Part shown: in pieces, positions 49,143 to 61,112 of the stretch | Numbering within the stretch: the stretch's first letter is position 1 | Layout of the letters: each line of letters starts with the position of its first letter | Assembly: GCA_030077755.1 (NCBI GenBank) | Contig: JAQJZZ010000019.1 | Span: 1,190,501 to 1,254,500 of the forward strand | Length of the DNA stretch: 64,000 bases | Source of the DNA: Filosporella fistucella | Taxonomy: Eukaryota > Ascomycota > Leotiomycetes > Helotiales | Direction: 5' to 3' | Position numbers and translations under genes: made by a program | Notes under the pieces: model-generated | What the model was told of the DNA's origin: nothing | Databases searched by the model: none | The model's input: the letters and a program-made list of their open reading frames with translations, nothing else

Positions 49143-51433
49143 GATTATATAATTAAGCTAGCTCTTGCTAAGCTTATATTAAGAATTAAAATAATATTAA
49201 AATTTTATTTATAAAGGAGTTTAATATTATTTTAGCTATTAATAATATTTTAAAGCTATAAGTTTTATTTATTATAAAGGTATATTAAGAGGTGAGGAAG
49301 CAATGCAATAGCACAGGTAGCATATAGGGGGTATGATCAATTAATTGAAAAGAATTCTAAGTTATAATAATCCGAGATAAATATATTTAGACCCCTGGCG
49401 CTGGGACAACGTTTCCCCGGCGCTACCTCGTTCTCACGTGACTTAGCCAGGTGCTTGAGGTGCTACCTTTTTTAAGAAGGTAAATAAATATAATTATTCT
49501 TAAAATTATTAAAGGAAATGCACTTATCTTAAGAAGTATAATATTAATATTAAAATAATACTTATACCTTTTTAAGTATATATTATTAATAAAAAGAAGG
49601 AAGTCTAATTATTAAAATACTTGGCCAAATTTAAAAACGTATTTAACTTAAATAGCGCTATTATATTTAAATAAGATTATAAATATATTATTAAAACTAA
49701 TAGGCAAGTCCCTTATAAGCCTTTATATAACCTCTTTAAACCTTAACTTATAGCCCTTAAAATGTACCTTAAGGATATATTAGAAAAAGAATAGATTAAG
49801 CTATTTAAAAGCCTTATAAATTTAAGAAAATATCGCGAAAATGCCTTTAAGGATATTTTTATTAATATTAGGAAGGAAAAGCTTATTATGAATATTATAT
49901 TATAAGGCAATTAATAAGAGCATTTTAAGCTAAGAAAAGGGTTATATTTAATATTTATAAGCTAAATAAAAATACTTAACCTCTTAAATTAATTCTTAAA
50001 GAATAGCGATTTTCTTAGCATTAAAATTATTAATATTAGGAACCTTATAAATAGAGATTAATTATTAAAGCTTAATAGAAAATTCTATATACTTTTAATA
50101 TAAATACAAATATAATTATAAGATATTAATAAGTATTAATAAATAAGGAAAGGAAAACTTATAATAAGGAATCCTTTAAAAGTAAAAATATTTTTAACAT
50201 TTATATTATCCTTCTTTAAAATATTAAAGCTATCCTTTATTCCTTAGCTAGCTAATTAAATTATAAGAAAATCCTTATTAATATTAATAAGCTCCTTGCC
50301 CTTATTTAAAGTAATAAACTCGCTAAATTCTTTAATATAATCCTTAATTTCACAATAAATTTAATATAAATTAATAGGAATCTAAATCTATTAATATTAT
50401 TATAATAGCTTAAAAGGAAATTTACCTTTTTATAAATATTATTTATTTTAATATAATAAATATATATAAACTTTTTTACTCGAGTAATATAAATATAAAA
50501 AGGATTAATTAAAGTATACTTTAAATACCTTTAATAATAAAAAATAATAGGCTAAAAATATTAATCTTATTACCGCACTTATGCTTATAAGGCCTATTAA
50601 TAATAATATTATAACTATTATAATTTAATATAAGAAAACCTATAATAAAGCTAAAAAAGATTAAAGATTAAGGAGCAAAAGAAGGAAAAAGCATATATTT
50701 TTATATAAAAATAATTTTAAGCTTAAAAAAAAAAGTTAAAAGTTAAAAGGAAGCTATTATTTATATAAATAAGCTTAGCCTAATCCTAACTTTTAAATTA
50801 TTACTTAAATAATTTTTGCCCTAAGCTATTTTAGGGTAATAAATAGCTTTAATTATTTTAAATTTTTAGATAATTAATTAAATGCGCTTATTATTATATA
50901 ATAATTTAATTTTTTAAATTATTTAGCTTTACGCGTAAATCCGGCCATTTTAGCCAATTAAAACCTTAGGTTTATAAGTATAAAAAAGCAAGATTATAAG
51001 AATAAGGCGAGTTTATTTATTTTATAATATAAACTCAAACTAAATATAAAGCTATTCCTATATGCCGAGCTATGCGGCTAAAGCAAATAAAGTTATAAAA
51101 TAGCATAATACCTAAAGAGCATAAGAGCCAATTAGGGCCTTATTAAAGCTATTTCCTAATATAGAATTAATAACTTATAAGATTAATTATATCTTAATAA
51201 ACTAAAATATAAATTTATAATAATATTCTTATATTATATTTGATTAAACCGAATTCTTATAAGGAAATATAAGTAATATAATAGCTTTTAAGCATTATTA
51301 TAAGAATTAATAAAGCCTATAAATTAATGCTAGGATAATATTATTAAAAGGGGGAAATCTTATTAAGTATATAATTAAAATTATAATTTTATATAATCTT
51401 GATTATTTAATTATATTTGGCAATTTATAAGAA
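49143..51433 (+). mobile_element. old Gypsy relic, internally deleted
   Basis: Heavily RIP-mutated plus-strand copy of the young Gypsy. 49143-49282 and 49477-49814 correspond to the protease-RT junction and the RT start. At about 49815 it jumps to sequence matching the complement of about 53200, so some 3.4 kb (rest of RT, RNase H, integrase, chromodomain) is deleted. It then runs to the first part of its 3' LTR, where the young Gypsy inserted (TSD AAGAA at 51429-51433). The LTR continues at 59352. Confidence 0.85.
49283..49476. mobile_element. 194-bp insertion in the Gypsy relic, little RIP
   Basis: Compared with the young Gypsy, the relic is interrupted here by 194 bases flanked on both sides by AAGGTA (49277-49282 and 49477-49482). 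It contains a G/C-rich centre (CCCCTGGCGCTGGGACAACG) unlike its surroundings. A decayed copy of its first about 75 bases is seen at 59606-59680. No coding capacity, so a short non-autonomous element or solo LTR; class not determined. Confidence 0.65.
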
Positions 51434-53200
51434 TATGAGACGTATAAATGGGAGGCAATTCAACGAGTAGAATAAGTTATATTCCAGTATGAGACTAAAC
51501 TCTAGCCTTTTGGAATGCCAGAGTTAGACTATTTAAGGGGTGCCTAAGGGGTTCCTATAAATTGCCGAATATAACCAAATAGTCGAGGTCATATAAAATT
51601 ACAATTCCAATTATATACCTAATAAGATTCCCCCCTTTTAATAATGTTATCCCAGCATTAGTTCCCAGGCCTTATTAACTCCCGTAACGGTGACTAAAAG
51701 CCACCGCATTACCTACGTCTCCCTATAAGAATTCGGTCTAATTAAGTACGGTATAAGAGTGCCATTATAAAATCATATTTTAGCCTACTAAGGTGCAACT
51801 AATCTCATAAGTTATAACTCCTATATAGGGAAATAGCTCTAATAGGGCCCTAATTGGCTCCTACGCTCCCCGGGTATCGTGCCGTTCCGTAACTTTTATT
51901 TGCTTTAGCCGCGTAGCTTGGCACATAGGAATGGCTTCACATTTGGTCCGAGTTTACATTAAAGAGCAAATAAACTCGCCTGGTTCCTGTAATCTTACTT
52001 TCCCACACCTATAAACCTGAGGTTCTAATTGGCCAAAGGGCCCGAATTTGCGCGTAAGGCTAAGTAATCTAGAAAACTAAATCACTACGTAATGGCAAAC
52101 GCGTTTAATTAGCTATATAAAATTTCGGAATAATTAAAGCTATTTACCACCCTAAAATAGCTTAGGGTAAGAACCATTTAGGTGGTAATCCAGAAGTTAG
52201 GATTAGGCTAAGCTTATTTATATAAATAGTGGCTCCCTTCTAACTTTCAACTTCTTTTCTTTAAGCTCATAATAACCTTTGCACAATAGCGTATGCTTCT
52301 TCCTTCTTTTACTCCTTAATCTTTAATCTTCTTTATCTTCTTAATCTTTACTCTTCTTTAGCTTTATCATAGGTCCTCCTATACCAGGTTATAGCGGCCG
52401 TAACGTTACTATTGGCAAGCCTCATAAGCGCAAGCGCGGTAATGAGGTTAACACTTGGCCCATTATCTTTCGCTATTAAAGATACTTAAAGTATACTTTA
52501 ATCAATCCTTCTTATACTTATATTACTTGAGTGGGAAAGTCTACGTGTACTCATTGCACCAGAATGAGTAATATTTATGAGAAGGTGAGTCTCCTTTTAA
52601 GCTATTATAATAATATTAATAGGTTTAGATTCCCGTTAATTTATACCAAATCTATCGCGAAATTGAGGATTATGCCAAAGAATTTAACGAGTTCGTGGCT
52701 TTAAATAAGGGCAAGGAGCTTATCAGTACCGATAAGGGTTCTCTTATAATCTAGTTGGCTAGCTAAGGAATAAAGGATAGCTCTAATATTTTAAAGAGGG
52801 GTAATATAAATACTAAGGACATTCTCACTTTTAAAGGATTTCCCATTATGAGTTTTCCTCCCCCTACTTACTAGTGCCTGCTAATATCCTATAGTCATAC
52901 TTGCGTCTATACTAGAAGCACATGGAATTTTATATCAAGCTCTAACGACTAACCTTTACTCGTGAAGTTCCTGGTGCTAGTGGTCCTAATGCTAAAAAGA
53001 TCGCTATTCTTTAAGAGTTGGTCTAAGAGATCAAGCGCTTCCATTTGGCTTATGAATATCAGGTATAACCCTTCCCTTAGCCTAAAATGCTCCTACTAAC
53101 TACCTTATAGCATAATATTCGTAATGAGCTTTCCCCTCCTAATATCAATAAAGATATCCTTAAGGGCATCCTCGCGATATTTTCTCAGATTTAAGTGGTT
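49815..53200. repeat. 1.6-kb inverted repeat made by two opposed Gypsy copies
   Basis: 49815-51430 is a mutated complement of about 51555-53200, with a short spacer that is part of the young LTR. The arms are the 3' portions of the old plus-strand and young minus-strand Gypsy elements. Arm identity is reduced by RIP, mostly C/T and G/A differences. Confidence 0.85.
51434..51624 (-). repeat. Gypsy 3' LTR
   Basis: 191 bp, plus-strand ends TATGAGACG and ACCTAATA (original TG...CA decayed to TA). Preceded inside the element by a purine tract (AAAAGGGGGG on the minus strand, 51627-51640), the expected polypurine primer. Confidence 0.9.
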
Positions 53201-53275
53201 TCTAGGTAGCGTTTAGGTAGCTTTATCTTTGCTTTAAGATACCCTAGGCTATTCTTATTTTTGCCCTTAATAAAA
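52369..53275 (+). pseudogene. accessory spliced gene antisense to Gypsy pol, RIP-inactivated
   Basis: Between the chromodomain and the 3' LTR the plus strand reads as a gene of its own. It has a TATA-like TATTTATATAAATAG at 52214-52228, a pyrimidine-rich leader, and a frame from 52369 (ATA where ATG is expected) with YSGRNVTIGKPHKRKRG and a CTHC pair. Then an intron 52585-52622, a frame with YREIEDYAKEFNEFVALNKG, a further exon with TREVPGASGPNAKK and EIKRFHLAYEY, an intron 53063-53110 with a CTACTAAC branch site, and a last exon to about 53275. Nearly every stop is TAA/TAG/TGA where Gln or Trp fits. No family recognised; basic N-terminus and Cys pair might bind nucleic acid. A decayed copy lies in the old relic. 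Confidence 0.55.
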
Positions 53276-53489
53276 TAAAATGCTTTTTTACCCAAGTGCC
53301 AAATATGTCTATAATATTCCTAAAATATGCCTTTATTCCTATTTCATTTCACTTACATTAGCTATTATTCCTAATTCATTTCCCGCTTTTTCGGGGTCTT
53401 CCCCTCCTCCTCTTCTTCTTTTTACCTGGTGGCTAGGAGGTTCCTTCCTAATTTGCTTTAGGTGGCTCAACTTTATTATCCTATTCTTT

Positions 53490-56400
53490 TATAAGTAGCC
53501 CATGGTTTTTAAGGTACGCATTTAATATTTCCTTTACGTTCCTCAAATTTGGGTATATTAGGAGCCAGGTATTATGGTCCTCTAGCCATCCCTTCCATTT
53601 TATAAGATATCTTATGTTTTTTATTTTACCATTTTATATATGGTCTAAAATGGATTTTACTTCCTATTCCTGCTCATTTTCTTCATCTTTAAGCTCTAAT
53701 AGCTCACCCTCTTAGTACCGCTTAGGCTCCTCTCCTTCCCTTCCATAATACGGCTCTAAAAGCGATACGTGGAATATATTATATAATTTAGCATAAATGC
53801 TAAGAAGCTTTAAACGATATACAAATTCTCCTATTAGTTTAACCACCTAGAAAGGACCTATATACTTAGGCTAAAGTTTGCTATACTTTATTCTCAGATT
53901 CTTAATAGAAAGCATTACCCACTAATAAAGGGAATAATATTTATTTAGCCGTGATTTATTAAAATACTTTTCACGGCTTTCCTAAGCATGCTTTTAAAGA
54001 CCTTTTAAGGCCTCTCGCTTTTTCTTTATCAAATTTGCTCTTTCTCGCGTAGCTAGTACCTCCCCCTTAATACCCCTAACCTTAGGGTTCCATGGTAGCT
54101 TAGGATCATATCCGTAATACACCCTAAAAGGAGTGGAACTAAGAACCGAGTAGATAGAGTTATTATAGGTGAATTCGGCAAAGCTAAGTCGGTGTACCCA
54201 ATTTGATTTTCTCATATTATAATAATATCTCAGGTAATATTTAAGCACCTGGTTCTATCTTTCTATTTACTTATCTATCTATGGATAAAATATAATAGAT
54301 AGCTTTTACTTATAATATAAGTAAAAGCATAATGCAGATTAGAAATTTAAAGTGAACACGCTACCACGGTCCGAAATAATGCCTCTAAGGCACTTAAAAA
54401 CCGAGAATACTCTTTCTTAAAAAAGTTTTGCCATTTTAGGAGCTATAATCTCCTTATTATATAAGATATATTTTGCTATCTTATAATATCTATAGACTAT
54501 TATAAGGATGCTATTAAGGATCTTCCCATCTAGGCCTTTTATAGGCGGAAGTCCTATAATAAAGTCTATAGTAATTTCTTGCCATGGTTATATTGGTTAT
54601 AAGGGTATTTAAAGCAACCCATAAGGAGCATGTCTCTTTGCTTTACTCCTCTGGCACACAACACACTCTCTAATATATTCTCTCACATTAGATTCTATTT
54701 ATTCCTAGTAGTAATATTTACGGAGTAGCTCTAGAGTCTTTTCTATACCATAATGCCCTATTAAAGGGTTATTATAATAAAGTTTCATAACTTCTTGCCT
54801 TAACGCTTAATCATTTAATACATAAATTCTATTTTTCCACCTAATAACACCCTAATCATTAACTATCCAGGTCCTAGAATCTTAAGGCGGGTTCTTACAT
54901 TTTCTCCCAGATTTATATATAATGCATTTCTCATCATTGGTTTAAGCCATCTTAATAAGCACCCTAAGAGGTATTTAAAGAGGTGCCAATATAGTGGCTA
55001 AGCGAGTTATTACATTTATCCATAAACGTGGGAGAAGCAGTTTGCAACCTGCTATTCCCTGGCATAATATACTAAGGTATATATAATTGCCTTTACTAAT
55101 AGGCTTAAATAAATCCATGGATAAATTCTCTAAGGGGCCTGCTATAGCCGTTCCTAAGGACGCCTCACTATCCTCCCCCTAGGGTTTCCAGGTGCCTTTG
55201 CTCTACTCTATTTACATAGAGTATAGCTTATTTTCTTTAATCATTTTAATAGCTCTATTCTCTAGCTATATCGGTCTCATAGACCTAATCACTGCCGCGA
55301 AGCCGCCAGCCAATTTATTCTAGAAAATAGGTAACCATGATTATGGATTTAAGAAGGTCTTATTTACATTAGCCTCCTTCTCATAATTAGGACGCTTATT
55401 AGGCGCGTCCGCCGGGTTTAAGGAACCTTTCCGGTATATAATCTTAAAATCATACGCAAATAGGTATATTACCCATTTAGCTTATCTTCCTTCTAAGTAC
55501 TTTGCGTTTATTTAATACTTGAGGTTATGGTAATTTATAATCACCTTAACCGTATAAATGGTACCTTTAAGGTAGTGTCGCTACTCCTTAAAGCTTTTAA
55601 TAATAGCCAGCATCTCTTTATTATATGTGGCGTAATTTAGCTTAGCTTGGTTCAGTTTTCTTAAAAAAAACGCTACTAGCTTCCAATATTCCTTTATATT
55701 ACCGTCCCTTACCTATTACGAGAGCGTGCCAGCTATAGCGAATCCGGAGGCATTTATCTCTAGTCTAATCCTCTTAGAGGAGTTAAAATAGAGCAGGAAA
55801 GGCGCCTCATAAAAAGCTTCTTTAAGCGCACTAAAGCTCATAATAGCTTTAGGAATATAGATAAAAGGTTCTATTTTCACACCATTCTTCATTCCCTTTA
55901 AGGAATTAATAAGGCCTGCAGCTAGGTTAGAATATCCACGAATAAACCTCTAATAAAAGTTATAAAATCCTAAAAAGATCTGGATTTCCTTATAAGATTC
56001 TAGCACAGGCCAGTCCGCTACGGTCCGAAGCCTTGCAAGGTCTAGATAGACACCATCTATAGCTATAATAAACCCTAAGAATTCAATAGTCTTAACTCCA
56101 AATTCGCACTTACTAAGTTTTATAAATAGAGCATGCTTCCTGAGTCTCTAGAGAACCTTACGGACGTGTTTAGGATGCTATAAGGGATCCTTTAAATAGA
56201 TTAAAATATCATCCAAATATATAACTATGAAATTATCCAGCATTCCCAATATAGCACTATTAATATAGGCCTAAAAAGTTGCTAGTGCATTCATTAGCCC
56301 GAAGGGCATTACCTAATATTTAAAGTAACCATAACGGGTCCTAAAAGCAGTCTTCCAAACGTCTTCCTCCCATATCTTTACTCAATGGTACGCATCTTTA

Positions 56401-57360
56401 AGATCTAGTTTTATAAAAATCTTCGCACCAGTTAAGCGATTAAGGATTTCATCTATTAAGGGCAAAGGATGCCGGTTCTTAATAATAACCTTATTAAGAC
56501 CTCGATAGTCTATATATAATCTAATTCCCCTATCCTTCTTTAGAACAAATAGGATTAAGGCACCTACGGGGCTTTTAAATGGCCTAATCCATCCTTTTTC
56601 CAATGCATCTTTAAGGTACGTTTTAAGGGCCGCAAGTTAAGGTTTAAAGAGGTTATATAGGGGCCCATAAGGGACCTGCCTATTAGTTTTAATAGCATAT
56701 TCATAACCTCGTTTAAATATAATAGCGCTATCTAAGTCAAACACGTCTTTAAACTCGGCCAAGTATTCTGGCAATTGGACTTCCTTCTTTTTACCAATGG
56801 TATATACTCGGAGGGGTATAGGTGCCATTTCGGCATTAACACTATACCTCTTAGGACAAGTGCATTTCCCTTAATAATTTTAAAAATAATCGCATTCGTC
56901 TGCCTTTATAATAAATAGAGCTTGTGGCTCCAGGGTGTTATTAGCAGCCAGAATGGTATCGAACTCCTTTATAAATAAAATTTTAATATTATTCCAGTCC
57001 TTAGTATAGGCCTAGCGAGAGCTAGCCTAATCGTATAACCCTATACCCTTTAGGCAAAACTAGTTATACCCTAGGATCAGCTTATATCCACTCTTTTCAA
57101 ACCCGTAAAGCCTTATTTTAAATTCCTTAATAGTTCCTTAAGAGTCCCTTGCCTTAATAATTATATCATAGGCTTTGGTTACCCGAAAACTACCTTTACC
57201 TACTATGCCAAACTAGATATTACAATGGGCCGAAGGCACCATTCCTAACCTTTAGGCTTCATGGATATTAATAAAGGAATTGTCTACACCCGTATTAGCG
57301 AGTGCCTCCAGGGTACCTTTAGCCCCCATTACGGTTTATAATAACTTAGTAACGACTATT
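53490..57360 (-). pseudogene. Gypsy pol: protease, RT, RNase H, integrase, chromodomain (broken)
   Basis: Minus-strand order: aspartic protease about 57360-57040 (ALANTGVDNSFINI; the catalytic Asp reads Asn, as RIP would produce); reverse transcriptase from 56830 with an open part 56603-56382 (WIRPFKSPVGALILFVLKKD, YIDYRGLNKVIIKNRHPLPL, KLDLKDAYH); RNase H about 55900-55450; integrase zinc finger about 54790-54640 (GHYGIEKTLELL ... CVVCQRSKAK) and C-terminal part 54248-53994 (NWVHRLSFAEFTYNNS); chromodomain about 53675-53495 (IRYLIKWKGWLEDHNTW). Stops at Gln/Trp positions throughout. Confidence 0.9.
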
Positions 57361-57399
57361 AAACGCCTATATAATTCGCTATTAGGCCCTTTGGCGCTT

Positions 57400-59100
57400 A
57401 AGACTTAGCGGGAGCTTTTCCCGAATTCCCTAAGGAATTTTCTCTTTTAATGGCAGCCAGCCTTTTAATAGCTTGGAGGTTCCATTTAGCCTCCTACAAT
57501 TTTGCTTTCTCTAGGTTAGCTTTTACCCATTTAGCTCTATTTAGGCAAATAGGGCTACTCGTAAGGTGGCCCTTCTATTTACACGAATAGCAGGTTACCT
57601 TAAAGAGAGGCTTCCGGTCGCTATAAGATGTGCTTATAAAACTGCTTAATAGGGCGGAGGAAGCGTTCCTTTTCCGACGGTCACGATTTTGCTAGGGCTA
57701 TTAGGAGGCTCCTAAAGAGTTCCTCTCAGGCTTCCTGCCCTTATAACCACGTCTTCTTTTAGACTCATCGCTATTTTCCTGCTTACGCTTATTTCGGCTT
57801 ATAGCACTATTTATTCTTTTTACCAGGATCTTAGCCTTTTAAGCGGCCATCTGCTAGCTAAGGACGGTATCCGGTATTATATTTATAATCACAATTTGCA
57901 TTTTTTTAATTAATGTCTCATTTATAAGGGCAAGCTCAAGGGTAGCTATTCTTTTAGACTCCTCTCGACTTTTAGAGAGGTTCTACTCTAGTAACTCCAT
58001 CCTTTTAATCAATTGCACGATAGTCTCATTAGGCCTTTATTTTAGCCCTTACAATTTTTTATAGGCTTTAGCACTACGCTCTCTACTACTCTATATAATA
58101 TCCAAACTCTAGCGTTTAAAGTTATCCCAGGCTATTAAAAGGCCCCGGCGATCTTGACATTTATTACTAAGAATAGACTAGTGCTCTATAAGTGGGCAAC
58201 CTATCTTAAACCTTTAAACTATAGTATTTACACGTTCCCTATAGGAGTTATATAAACTCGGCTAGTTATTAAAGACCAGCTTAAAGGCATTAAAGAAGGC
58301 TCGGTGTTCCCTAGGGTTCTTGCCTTTATAAAAAGGTGAAAAGATTGCCTTCTTCTTTATTTTAAAGGAGAGGTCTACTCCTCGCTCCTAATCCGTCTAC
58401 GGCCATATGCGGTCACTCATAGGAGGCTTAAAGCCACCATTCTTAGCATATAAATCACGGATGTGCATAGGCAATTGCACCATAGGGCCGTAATTGGCGC
58501 CCGTTTCTATAATAGGATAGTGTGCACGAGCAATAAATAAAGTGTTATTAGGGCCTACTCGACCACCTATAAGGTTACCCTTAGGGTCTATAAACCTAAT
58601 ATGTGACCGACCTCGAGATATAGATCCTTTATTAAAGATAATAGCTTTATATACTTGCCTATCACGGTCGGCACTCTCTTTAAGGCGTCTAATAGCCTGC
58701 TTTAGTTTATTAATCATAATCTTCTAAGCATGCAACGCGTTAAGTCGAGCTACGTCCCTCTCACGATATTCTCGGAGAGTGGATATAAGAGTAGGGGTAA
58801 GAATACGGGAGGGCTCCTGGGAAACCCTTAAAAGGGCACCAGTCATTTCCACGTCTTCCTACTCCTGCTCGGGCTAATAGCCTTTATCCGCCATATTAAT
58901 AACCTAGGACTTAATCCCATTAATATATTCGCTAAGAGTTTCGTCTTCCTTAGCGGCGGTCCTAAGGACCTCTATAATAACCGTCCTAGACGATTCGCCA
59001 TTATGGTTCCTAGTAATCTAAGAAGAGGCTTATCGGCGAGTCATAATATTAGTGGCACGCGCGGCGGCGCCGGTAATAATAGGGTTATTAGCAGATATAA
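57400..59100 (-). pseudogene. Gypsy gag region (broken)
   Basis: Minus strand between 5' LTR and protease. The longest open piece, 58717-58397 (106 codons), contains INKLKQAIRRLKESADRDRQ and a following hydrophilic stretch. Position and charge fit a gag capsid/nucleocapsid; a CCHC knuckle is possible near 57600-57540 but is broken. Identification rests mainly on position. Confidence 0.65.
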
Positions 59101-59160
59101 TATTAGTGGTTAAAAGGTTAATAAATCGTATTCCCGTCCTTAAAGGCAGAGAATTTAGAA

Positions 59161-59351
59161 TGTGAGACGTATAAATGGGAGGCAATTTAACGAGTAAAAT
59201 AAGTTATATTTTAGTATGAGACTAAACTCTGGCCTTTTGGAATGCCAGAGTTGGACTATTTAAGGGGTGCCTGAGGGGTTCCTATAAATTGCCGAATATA
59301 ACCGAATAATCGAGGTCATGTGAAATTACAATTCCAATTATATACCTGATA
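59161..59351 (-). repeat. Gypsy 5' LTR
   Basis: 191 bp, plus-strand ends TGTGAGACG and ACCTGATA, same length as the 3' LTR and differing mainly by C/T and G/A changes. Followed by the target duplication AAGAA at 59352-59356. Confidence 0.9.
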
Positions 59352-59476
59352 AAGAATCCCTTAAGTATCCTTTAAATAATTTAATTCTAGCATTTTAAAA
59401 GGCTAAAGTTTAGTCTTATATTAGAATATATAACTTATTTTACTTATTAAATTGCTTCTTATTTATACGTCTTATA
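59352..59476 (+). mobile_element. second half of the old Gypsy relic 3' LTR
   Basis: After the AAGAA duplication the sequence continues the LTR that was cut at 51433, ending ACGTCTTATA (original ...CTCACA). An AT dinucleotide run follows to about 59494. The remainder to 59797 is AT-rich and, apart from the fragments listed next, featureless. Confidence 0.85.
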
Positions 59477-59605
59477 ATATATATATATATATATTCTTTT
59501 TAATTATTTTAAATCTTAATTAATCCTCTTATATTCTTCTTTAATTAATTTAATTACTTATATCATTTTTATATTATTATTATATTATTCTTTTTATTAA
59601 TAAGT

Positions 59606-59752
59606 TAAGAAAGCAATATAATAGTATAATTAGTATATAAGGATATAATTAATTAATTAAGAAGAATCAAGGATTTTAATATTTTATATTAGATTTATAA
59701 TTATTCAATTTATAAAAAAAAAATATAAAAAAAAGGAAAACTTTTTTAAGTA
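59606..59752 (+). repeat. fragments: 194-bp-element copy then truncated Copia LTR
   Basis: 59606-59680 is a decayed match to the start of the 194-bp insertion (AAGAAAGCAATATAATAG versus AGGAAGCAATGCAATAG). 59687-59752 matches the first about 65 bases of the Copia LTR in the orientation of copy C (TATTAGATTTATAATTATT ... AACTTTTTTAAG). Both are truncated. Confidence 0.55.
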
Positions 59753-59797
59753 ATTTTTGATTAGCTTAATTATTTGTATTTATAATAAAAAATACAT

Positions 59798-61112
59798 TCA
59801 AGCCACAGCTTGGTAAACGGCTTTCTCAAACGCCACATGCAGTTCCTTTACAACCTTGTCACCTGCAGGCAACATTTGGAAGCCAAATATTCCGCAAACA
59901 CCAGCACTGCGGTCTATAAACTAATTCACGGTTAGCTGGCCCAATACACGTCAGCCTTCCTCGGAATGTCATACCCAGAATATATTTGGCATACCTGACC
60001 AATTTAAACAACCTTTCTTTCTATAGTTGACCTGATCACCATGAACATCTTCGCAAGTCAAGAGTCCTCCAAAACTCCAGTCATAATGAATGTCAGGCGG
60101 GAAAAGCCCAATACTGCATGGACCAGCAGCCGGCTGACTGCGAAACACAGCTTGCAATGCCTGCTGACTTTCTGGGGTCAGCTGGGGCTCAAACATCAGG
60201 GCAGATATGGCTGTCTTGAGCAGGCGTTCATCGTTTATGAGAAGACTCCTTAGTATATTCAAGTACGACGGTATCGAACCATAGAGTCCTTGGCCGCCAA
60301 ACTCTTCCAGAACACCAGCTTGCATGTTGTGTCCTTTGCTTGGAACCACCTTGCCAACACCATCTGACACTACCGGATCCCGCATAGACAAGGATGCCAT
60401 CCGGCTGTCCAGCTTTGGATTTCTTTGAGGCCAGAAAGTTAGGTCTTCAATGCCTAGCGGCGTGAAAATATGCTTCTGGAAGTAATTTTCCAGGTTTAGA
60501 CCACTGAGTCGAGCTATGAGAACGCCAGCCCAGTCAATTCCTGTACCGTAAGTCCATGAAGTGCCTGGCTCAAAGGCAAGAGGCGCATTGTAGCTTTTGA
60601 TGACTGTCACTGGAGGAGAAAATGGGGGGAGTCCAATGGATTGGTTGTACTGCGTCAATTTTGGCACCATGAATGAATATGCCAATCCAGAGGAATGTGT
60701 CAGAAGCCGGCTATGTCAAGGTGAGCTCACTTAGTTAGATAAAGTGAGTGACTGTAGGTACTCACCGGAGTGTTATCGGCTGCACCCTCTCCTTCATTAC
60801 ACCCTGCCCGTCCTTCATCTCATTAAGCACTGGAAGAGATGTTAACTCTGGAAGCACTTCGGACACGTCGTCGTCCAATCCAATTTTGTCCTTTTCGACT
60901 AATTGCAAAGCAGCAATTGTCGTGACAAGCTTCGTCACGCTGAAGAAAGCCAGGATAGTGTCGAGTTCACATGCTTTGCCGTCGTCCAACGACCTCTTGC
61001 CAAAGGCCGCAGCATAATTCAAGGAACCATTAGTATTTGCAGCAGCAACTACCGCCCCAGGAATCTTGCCTTCTGCACAAGCGGCTTCGAGTATCTGTGA
61101 AAAGGCTTCCAT
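59798..61112 (-). CDS. serine hydrolase, beta-lactamase/EstB/LovD-like
   Basis: Class C beta-lactamase-fold hydrolase or acyltransferase, probably cytosolic (no signal peptide). Exons 61112-60766, 60710-59975 and 59920-59798 join to 401 residues. The nucleophile motif SxxK is SVTK (in ILAFFSVTKLVTTIAALQLV), followed by LLTHSSGLAY, the Tyr motif region WTYGTGIDWAG, HIFTPLGIEDLTFWP and the C-terminal AGVCGIFGFQMLPAGD. In fungi such proteins act as esterases, transesterases in secondary metabolism, or hydrolases of unknown substrate. The stop codon lies at the very edge of the RIP block, yet the frame is intact and codon use normal. Confidence 0.88.

Larger units (their letters stand above)
51434..59351 (-). 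mobile_element. chromodomain Gypsy retrotransposon (chromovirus), complete with LTRs but inactivated
   Basis: 7918-bp element on the minus strand with two 191-bp LTRs and the perfect 5-bp target duplication AAGAA (51429-51433, 59352-59356). Order on the minus strand: gag, protease, RT, RNase H, integrase, chromodomain, then a 1.9-kb segment holding an antisense gene, then the 3' LTR. All major frames are broken by stops at Gln/Trp positions, so it is not autonomous. It inserted into the 3' LTR of an older element of the same family. Confidence 0.92.

Noticed and set aside
49815..53200. Inverted repeat as an assembly artefact or a DNA transposon
   Set aside because: A perfect target duplication and continuous older LTR flanks show nested retroelement insertion; the arms differ by many RIP-type changes, so they are not a mirrored assembly.
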